DNA from: Agromyces laixinhei
GTDB lineage: Bacteria; Actinomycetota; Actinomycetes; Actinomycetales; Microbacteriaceae
Assembly (NCBI RefSeq): GCF_006337065.1
Contig: NZ_CP040872.1
Location: 2,666,001 to 2,730,000 of the forward strand
Reading direction: 5' to 3'
DNA length: 64,000 bases
Shown: in pieces, positions 58,905-64,000 of the stretch
Numbering within the stretch: the first letter of the stretch is position 1
Layout of the letters: every line of letters starts with the position of its first letter
Notes under the pieces: generated by a model
Databases searched by the model: none
What the model saw: the letters and a program-made list of their open reading frames with translations, nothing else
What the model was told of the DNA's origin: nothing
Program-made: the position numbers and the translations under genes

Positions 58905-60119
58905 CTACAACGGATGATTCGCCGCCGCCGACTTCGCCGATTTCGCCGACTTCCGCTCCAGGCGCGCCGCCTTGGTCTCGGCGTCGGCCGCGGCCATGAT
59001 CTGCTTCGTCTCATCGAGCTCGCCGAGCATCGGGCGCATCCACGCCATCGACGGATTGGAGTCCACGAGCATGAGCCGCACGAGCAGGCTGAGGGGAATG
59101 GCGAGGATCGCCCCGATCGGGCCGATCACCACAGCCCAGAACAGCACTGAGAAGAAGGTGATCGTCTGGCTGAGACTCACCGCCTTGCCGACGACCCGGG
59201 GCTGGATCACCGACTGGATGACGGCATTGATGACGCCGTAGACGATGATGACGGCGATGACGGTCGGCCAGCCCCCGACGAGCGCTCCGAAGATGATCGG
59301 CGGGATGATCGCGAGGAAGTACCCGATGTTCGGGATGAACGAGCAGATGAAGGCGAGCAGGCCCCAGATGAACGCGCCCGGCACCTGGAGGATGAGCAGG
59401 GCGATCCAGTTGATGACACCCTGCACGAGTCCGAGCACGGTGGTGACGACCATGTAGCGACGCACGTTGTCGCCGTAGTTCACGAATCCCGAGACGAGGA
59501 GCGGACGGATCGGCTGCAACTGGCGGTGGAGGTGCGGCAGGAACGCCGCGTCCATCGCCATGAGCAGCAGCATCGTGAAGATGACCACGAGCCCGGACAC
59601 CCACCCGGTGAGTCCGCCGACGAGCCCGCCGAGGAACCCGATCAACGTCGACGGATCGAAGTCGGCCGCCATCGCGCTCACCTCGCCGGAGTCGATGCCG
59701 ATCGAGTTGAGCCAGGTCGCGACGGATGTGCCGAAGGCCGCGATCTGGTCGCCGAAGTCGGCCAGCAGAGTGCCGAACTGACCGATCGCGATGAGGATGG
59801 CATAGCCGAGGGCCACGAGCAGCAGCGTCACCGCGAGGATCACCGATCCGGTGGCGATGCCCCTCGGCACCCCTCGACCTTCGAGCCACAGCCGCAGCGG
59901 GTGCACGCAGATCGTCAGCACGAATGCCAGGAAGACCGGGGCGAAGATACCTGAGATGGCGGCGAGACCGAAGATCGCGACCGTGCCGCCGCCGATGCCC
60001 ATGAGGATGAAGGCGTTCCGGTGGGTGTCACGAACCGCGGTCGTTTCAGGTGAGGCTGCAGACGCATCGCGGCCGCCCGGCGCCGTGTCGGCCGCCGATC
60101 GCTTCTTCGTCCACCACAT
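58905..60119 (-). CDS. AI-2E family transporter (YdiK/PerM-like)
   Basis: A 404-residue polytopic protein. The N-terminal span HRNAFILMGIGGGTVAIFGL and the family's C-terminal block FIPNIGYFLAIIPPIIFGALVGG, QSVIQPRVVGKAVSLSQTITFFSVLFWAVVIGPIGAILAIPL are intact. The group includes Na+/H+ and peptide exporters as well as the disputed AI-2 exporter; function here is open. The C-terminus is a Lys/Ala-rich cytosolic tail (RLERKSAKSAKSAAANH). The region upstream of 60119 has TACGGT at 60163-60168 as a possible -10 and the palindrome CGACCGGTCG at 60169-60178. Confidence 0.9.
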   Translation of the reverse strand: MWWTKKRSAADTAPGGRDASAASPETTAVRDTHRNAFILMGIGGGTVAIFGLAAISGIFAPVFLAFVLTICVHPLRLWLEGRGVPRGIATGSVILAVTLLLVALGYAILIAIGQFGTLLADFGDQIAAFGTSVATWLNSIGIDSGEVSAMAADFDPSTLIGFLGGLVGGLTGWVSGLVVIFTMLLLMAMDAAFLPHLHRQLQPIRPLLVSGFVNYGDNVRRYMVVTTVLGLVQGVINWIALLILQVPGAFIWGLLAFICSFIPNIGYFLAIIPPIIFGALVGGWPTVIAVIIVYGVINAVIQSVIQPRVVGKAVSLSQTITFFSVLFWAVVIGPIGAILAIPLSLLVRLMLVDSNPSMAWMRPMLGELDETKQIMAAADAETKAARLERKSAKSAKSAAANHPL

Positions 60120-60162
60120 GAGGACTCCGATCCGCGTGTCGCGGAGGCGCGCACGCGAGCAC

Positions 60163-60168
60163 ACCGTA
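60163..60168 (-). promoter_or_regulatory. Possible -10 hexamer (TACGGT) of the AI-2E gene
   Basis: It lies 43 bases before the ATG at 60119; a 10-base palindrome CGACCGGTCG adjoins it at 60169-60178. Confidence 0.3.
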
Positions 60169-60301
60169 CGACCGGTCGGAGCCGTAGTCATCACCCAGAC
60201 CAGATGAAAGTGAACCTGACCGAGTGAGAGCGAAACGGGGCGGGTGGAGGCGAAACGATGAGGGCCACCCGTGCCCTCCACTTTCAGGATATCGCGTGCA
60301 T

Positions 60302-60322
60302 GGGGTCTTGCGGCAAGGCCCC
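60302..60322 (+). promoter_or_regulatory. Inverted repeat GGGGTCTTG-CGG-CAAGGCCCC, RAE-like element
   Basis: Nine-base arms with one mismatch surround CGG, about 80 bases before the helR-like pseudogene. From memory, this matches the rifamycin-associated element reported upstream of helR, rph and other rifamycin-induced genes of actinomycetes. TTGCGG (60308-60313) inside it, followed 19 bases later by CAGACT (60333-60338), could form a promoter. Confidence 0.6.
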
Positions 60323-60400
60323 CTCTGTGGCGCAGACTGGGCGACCGAACCGGTGGCATCCGCTCACGTGACCAGCGCGTCGAATCGAAAGGAGCAGGCT

Positions 60401-62571
60401 CTGACTTCCAGTGTGTTCGATCTGCCCGACCGCCTCGCACCCAAGGCAGACCGGTCGCTCATCGCCGACGACGAACTCCATTTCGCCGCAATCGCCGAAG
60501 GACTCGAGCGCTCGATCGCCGAGGTCGGCGAACGCCTCGACGTCGTTCGCCGGCAGCCGGAGAGCCACGGTCAGGCCGCGCTCGATCGCGACCTCGAGGT
60601 CCATCGGCTGAGCGGACGCCTGCGAACCCTGCGCCGCTTCGGTCTCGACCTGTGCCTCGGCCGCGTCGTCGGCACGGATGCCGGGGAGCCGGTGTACATC
60701 GGCAGGCTCGGCCTCACGGGCCCCGACGGTCGACGGCTGCTCATCGACTGGCGCTCCCCCGTCGCCGAACCCTTCTTCGGCGCAACGCACGGCGACCCGA
60801 TGGGGCTGACGAGCCGTCGGCGATACCGATGGACCCACGGCCGCATCACCGACTACTGGGACGAGGTGTTCACGCCCGATGCACTCGCCGGGCACGCCGC
60901 GCTCGACGACCAGTCAGCGTTCATCGCGAGCCTCGGCAGCGCCCGCTCGGGCCGAATGCAAGATGTGCTCGGCACCATCCAGGCCGACCAGGACGCCATC
61001 ATCCGAGCAGGATCTCGCGGCGCCCTCGTCGTCGACGGCGGCCCCGGCACCGGCAAGACGGTCGTCGCGCTGCACCGCACGGCCTACCTGCTGTACTCCG
61101 ACCCGCGGCTCGGCCACCGCCGCGGCGGGGTGCTGTTCATCGGCCCGCATCAGCCGTACCTCGACTATGTGGCCGACATTCTGCCCGGCCTCGGCGAGGA
61201 GGGTGTGGAGACCGCCACCCTCCGCGACCTCGTGCCCGAGGGCGCCGACGCCGCGATCGAAGCAGACCGGGCGGTCGCCCGCGCGAAGTCGTCGGTCGAG
61301 CTCGTGCGAGCCGTCGAGGCGGCGGTCGCGTACTACGAGCGGCCGCCGTCGACGGGTATGACCATCGAGACCCCGTGGGCCGACGTGTGGGTCGACGCCC
61401 GCGACTGGCAGGAGGCGTTCGATGCGCCGGAGCCGGGAACGACGCACAACGAGGCACGACTGCAGGTCTGGGAGGAGTTGCTGGCGATCCTGAGCGATCG
61501 CGGAGACGACGATGAGGTGGAGACCGAGCAGCTTCGCGCCTCGCTCGCGGAAAGTCGCGAGCTGCGCATGACCTTCAACCGCGCCTGGCCCGTGCTCGAT
61601 GCGGCCGGCGTCGTGGCCGATCTGTGGTCGGTGCCCGCCTACCTGCGGCGCTGTGCGCCCTGGCTTGCGGACGAGGAGATTCGAGTGCTGCAGCGCCAGG
61701 CGCCTCGCGCGTGGACGGTCGCCGACCTCCCGTTCCTCGACGCGGCACGGCAGCGGATCGGCGACCCGGAGTCATCCCGCGACCGGCGTCGGCGTGAGGG
61801 CTGCGGCCGCCGCACAGCGCGAGGAGATGTCGCACGTGATCGACAACCTGCTCGAGGCACAGGTGCACGACGACGGCGAGGGCGTCATGACGATGCTGCG
61901 CGGGCAGGACGTGCAGTATTCGTTGATCGACGAGGCCGAGCTGCCGAGCCGCGATCCCGATGAACTCGCCGGCCCGTTCGCCCACATCGTCGTCGACGAG
62001 GCTCAGGAGCTGACGGACGCCGAGTGGTCGATGGTGCTCGCCCGTTGCCCATCGCGCAGCCTGACGATCGTCGGCGACCGGGCCCCAGGCCAGACACGGA
62101 TTCACCGAGTCGTGGCGGGAGCGCCTCGCGCGAATCGGCCTCGACCACGTCGCACTCGCGAGTCTGGCGATCAACTACCGCACGCCCGAAGAGGTCATGA
62201 GCGAAGCGGAGCCCGTCATCAGAGCGGCGATTCCCGATGCCAACGTGCCGAGGTCTGTGCGCAGCAGCGGCATCCCGGTCGCCCACGGGTCGGTGTCCGA
62301 GATCGACACGGTGCTCGAGGGCTGGCTCGCCGAGCACGCCGAGGGCACGGCGTGCGTGATCAGCAGCGACGGCGTCCGCGAGGAGACGGACGGCCACGGG
62401 GCATCCGCTCGCATTCGCTCGCTCACCCCCACGCTCGCGAAAGGTCTCGAGTTCGACCTCGTCGTGCTGATCGACCCTCAGTCGTTCGGCGACGGCATCG
62501 AGGGGGCGGTGGATCGCTACGTCGCGATGACCAGGGCCACCGGGCGGCTCGTCGTGCTCACGAGCACGTGA
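60401..62571 (+). pseudogene. helR: helR/helD-like RNA polymerase motor gene, broken by two +1 shifts
   Basis: Joined across two single-base insertions this encodes about 722 residues of a HelD/HelR-type UvrD-like protein, the usual length. Frame 1 carries FDLPDRLAPKADRSLIADDELHFAAIAEGLE, the ATP loop DGGPGTGKTVVALHR and the RxxxW lobe. A G inserted in GAGGG (61798-61800) moves the frame to EEMSHVIDNLLEAQVHDDGEGVMTML and HIVVDEAQELTDAEW. A C inserted in GCCCC (62083-62086) moves it again to SLAINYRTPEEVMSEAEPVIRAAI, TLAKGLEFDLVVLID and RYVAMTRATG. The start looks like CTG 60401, perfectly placed after AAAGGAG, as though an ATG were lost. HelR proteins displace rifamycins from RNA polymerase; this copy should be inactive if the shifts are real. 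Confidence 0.85.
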
Positions 62572-62594
62572 CGAGCTCGGGTCGGCGCGGCCGT

Positions 62595-62918
62595 TCAGTC
62601 GATCTGGAACGACTCGGATTCTGCCGGCTCCGGCACGTGCTGGAGGCCGCCGGTGCTGCTGGCCGACGCGATGAGATCCTCGATCCAGAGCCGGTTCAAC
62701 GCCGGCGGCCGGTTGCCGCTGAAGACGAACTGCACCGGAATCGACTCCTGGAGCCACATCGTCGTGCGCCCGCTGCCTCGTTCGACGCCGTGCTCCCACG
62801 TGAACGCGAAGCTCTCGGACCGACGCAGCTTGGTGATGATGGCCACCCTGAGATGCGCCAACGTGCGATCGTCGATGTCGAATTCACGCAACGACGTGCC
62901 GTAGATGAGCTTTCCCAT
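62595..62918 (-). CDS. DUF7882 family small protein
   Basis: A 107-residue protein of a family common in Microbacteriaceae and sometimes mislabelled ATP-dependent DNA ligase. MGKLIYGTSLREFDIDDRTLAHLRVAIITKLRRSESFAFTW opens it and the final region ends WIEDLIASASSTGG. No catalytic motif is seen and the function is unknown. The start is supported by TATTCT ending 6 bases upstream. It is convergent with the helR pseudogene. Confidence 0.85.
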   Translation of the reverse strand: MGKLIYGTSLREFDIDDRTLAHLRVAIITKLRRSESFAFTWEHGVERGSGRTTMWLQESIPVQFVFSGNRPPALNRLWIEDLIASASSTGGLQHVPEPAESESFQID

Positions 62919-62924
62919 GCATCG

Positions 62925-62930
62925 AGAATA
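62925..62930 (-). promoter_or_regulatory. -10 hexamer (TATTCT) of the DUF7882 gene, leaderless type
   Basis: TATTCT ends 6 bases before the ATG at 62918. Confidence 0.5.
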
Positions 62931-62951
62931 CGTCGAACGAAGCCCCGCAGA

Positions 62952-63836
62952 TCACAGCCCCCGACCGCCGGTCACCGGAAGGATCGCGCCCGAGACGTAC
63001 GAGGCGTCCTCCGACGCGAGGTACACATAGGCGCCCGCGAGCTCGGCAGGCTGACCGGCCCGGCCGAGCGGCGTGTCGTGACCGAACTCCGGTACCTTGT
63101 CGGGCCATCCGGTCGCAGGGATCAGCGGCGTCCAGATCGGTCCGGGTGCAACGGCATTGACGCGGATGCCCCGCGGCCCGAGCTCCTCAGCGAGCGCCTT
63201 CGTGAAGGCGACCAGTGCCGACTTCGTCATCGCGTAGTCGACGAGACGCGACGACGGGTCGAATCCCTGGATCGAGGTGGTCGTGATGATGCTCGCGCCG
63301 GCCGCCATATGGGGCACCGCAGCGCGCGCGAGGAACACCGGCGCGAAGAGGTTCACCCGCATCACCGACTCGAAATCGTCAGTGGGGATCTCATCGATGC
63401 CGCCACGGTCTCGCTGGTGGGCGGCGTTCAGAACGAGCAGGTCGAGTCCGCCGAATGTCGAGCGCGCCCGTTCGATCACGTGCTCGCAATGAACCTCCGA
63501 TCGCAGGTCACCGGCAAGCAGGAGTGCCGATCGCCCGGCCTCTTCGATCCAGCGTGCCGTCTCCTCGGCGTCATCCGATTCGCTCTCGAGAAAGGAGATC
63601 GCGACGTCGGCTCCCTCACGAGCGAAGGCGATCGCGACGGCCCTCCCGATGCCGGAGTCACCACCGGTGATGAGCGCCTTCCGCCCGACCAGACGACCGG
63701 CTCCCCGATAGCTCTGCTCACCGTGATCGGGCCGCGGCGCCATCTCTTCGGTGCTGCCGGGCGGGAACTGCTGCTGTCTCGGAAACGGACCGGCAGAATA
63801 CTTCGTCGTCGGGTCGATGAGTCCGGAACGCGCCAT
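62952..63836 (-). CDS. SDR-family oxidoreductase (YhdF/YdaD-like, stress type)
   Basis: A 294-residue SDR with a 45-residue polar N-terminal arm (SAGPFPRQQQFPPGSTEEM), typical of the glucose/ribitol dehydrogenase-like stress proteins such as YhdF. The cofactor loop is ITGGDSGIGRAVAI, followed by NAAH, the catalytic Ser in TTTSIQG and YAMTK as Tyr-x3-Lys. RVNAVAPGPIWTPL is standard. Substrate unknown; homologues are often induced by stress and desiccation. GAGGAGGAAG precedes the ATG, so this gene is leadered; TAGCGT at 63881-63886 is a possible -10. Confidence 0.94.
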   Translation of the reverse strand: MARSGLIDPTTKYSAGPFPRQQQFPPGSTEEMAPRPDHGEQSYRGAGRLVGRKALITGGDSGIGRAVAIAFAREGADVAISFLESESDDAEETARWIEEAGRSALLLAGDLRSEVHCEHVIERARSTFGGLDLLVLNAAHQRDRGGIDEIPTDDFESVMRVNLFAPVFLARAAVPHMAAGASIITTTSIQGFDPSSRLVDYAMTKSALVAFTKALAEELGPRGIRVNAVAPGPIWTPLIPATGWPDKVPEFGHDTPLGRAGQPAELAGAYVYLASEDASYVSGAILPVTGGRGL

Positions 63837-63880
63837 GGGCTTCCTCCTCTACTCGTCTCGTCGATGTTCGTTCCTTGGTC

Positions 63881-63886
63881 ACGCTA
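63881..63886 (-). promoter_or_regulatory. Possible -10 hexamer (TAGCGT) of the stress SDR gene
   Basis: TAGCGT lies 44 bases before the ATG at 63836; no good -35 was found at 16-18 bases. Confidence 0.35.
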
Positions 63887-63909
63887 CGGGCGAGCCTGCA
63901 AGCGCGACA

Positions 63910-63950
63910 GGGGTTGACAGCGCCTCAGCGCACCTCGGGATGTCAACCCC
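63910..63950. repeat. Inverted repeat GGGGTTGACA-N21-TGTCAACCCC
   Basis: Perfect 10-base arms each contain the hexamer TTGACA, one per strand, facing inward. Next to the stress SDR and at the window edge, it may be an operator, a divergent promoter or a terminator. Confidence 0.6.
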
Positions 63951-64000
63951 TTTCCGGGAACCCGGCGATCCCATAGCGTTCACTACATCCCGGGTCAGTC

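Noticed and set aside
62602..63917. Plus-strand continuation of the second helR frame opposite the DUF7882 and SDR genes
   Set aside because: No similarity to any domain; it is the antisense of two well-supported genes.
1..64000. tRNA, rRNA, insertion sequences, phage or conjugative elements
   Set aside because: None of the expected sequences, transposase motifs or terminal repeats was seen on either strand.

Overview
The window is very GC-rich, densely packed DNA from an actinobacterium, most likely a member of Microbacteriaceae. The evidence is a SigR/RsrA pair with a mycothiol-type zinc anti-sigma factor, a WhiB1 whose four cysteines sit at positions 9, 37, 40 and 46, a fused Kgd/SucA 2-oxoglutarate enzyme, GuaB1, DUF3039, DUF7144 and DUF7882 proteins, and promoters of the TANNNT type placed directly in front of start codons. 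The genus cannot be fixed from the sequence alone. No tRNA, rRNA, CRISPR array, insertion sequence or prophage was seen, and no stretch over about 300 bases lacks a gene.

Layout. 1-6.7 kb: the 5' part of an amidase gene, small membrane and acetyltransferase genes, two minus-strand operons (phosphoribosyltransferase, S51 peptidase, ung; and SDR, K+ channel) and a membrane acyltransferase. 6.8-9.5 kb: metY and metX, the direct-sulfhydrylation route to methionine. 9.5-12.7 kb: a coupled signalling operon (16-codon leader peptide, histidine kinase, membrane protein resembling a degenerate kinase, LuxR-type regulator). 12.7-20.1 kb: MFS exporter, GT87 mannosyltransferase with a thiamine-binding protein, nnrD, HAD hydrolase, VOC protein and two CNNM/CBS proteins. 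20.3-28.9 kb: guaB1, kgd, an MMPL exporter and sigR-rsrA. 29-37.9 kb: aroA-rsgA, bcp, whiB1, murI-rph-rdgB, pncB with an AraC regulator, and a DUF1761 protein. 38-41.6 kb: DUF3039 and an ABC exporter whose ATPase has a long histone-H1-like N-terminus. 41.9-51.3 kb: a cell-wall glycopolymer locus (nucleotidyltransferase, TagG/TagH-type exporter, glycerophosphotransferase-like enzyme, two GT2 enzymes and a CDP-alcohol phosphotransferase), interrupted by an ECF S-component, an EcsC-like protein and a hydrolase/MarR pair. 51.5-60.1 kb: HtrA-like protease, aminotransferase, nitrilase, a large LuxR regulator and an AI-2E family protein. 60.1-64 kb: a broken helR-like gene behind a rifamycin-associated-element-like inverted repeat, a DUF7882 protein and a stress-type SDR.

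A feature running through the whole window is that about 28 genes at the head of a transcription unit have a TANNNT-like -10 hexamer ending 5-8 bases before the start codon and no Shine-Dalgarno sequence, so the mRNA should begin at the start codon (leaderless). Genes inside operons instead overlap as ATGA or GTGA, and a minority such as metY, kgd, whiB1, the S1C protease and the last SDR keep a normal leader with a Shine-Dalgarno. This pattern decided many start sites here and exposed the 16-codon leader peptide.

The strongest items for follow-up are the broken helR with its regulatory element, the leaderless leader peptide of the signalling operon, the H1-like ABC ATPase, the glycopolymer locus with an altered CDP-alcohol phosphotransferase motif, and the duplicated rsgA start region.
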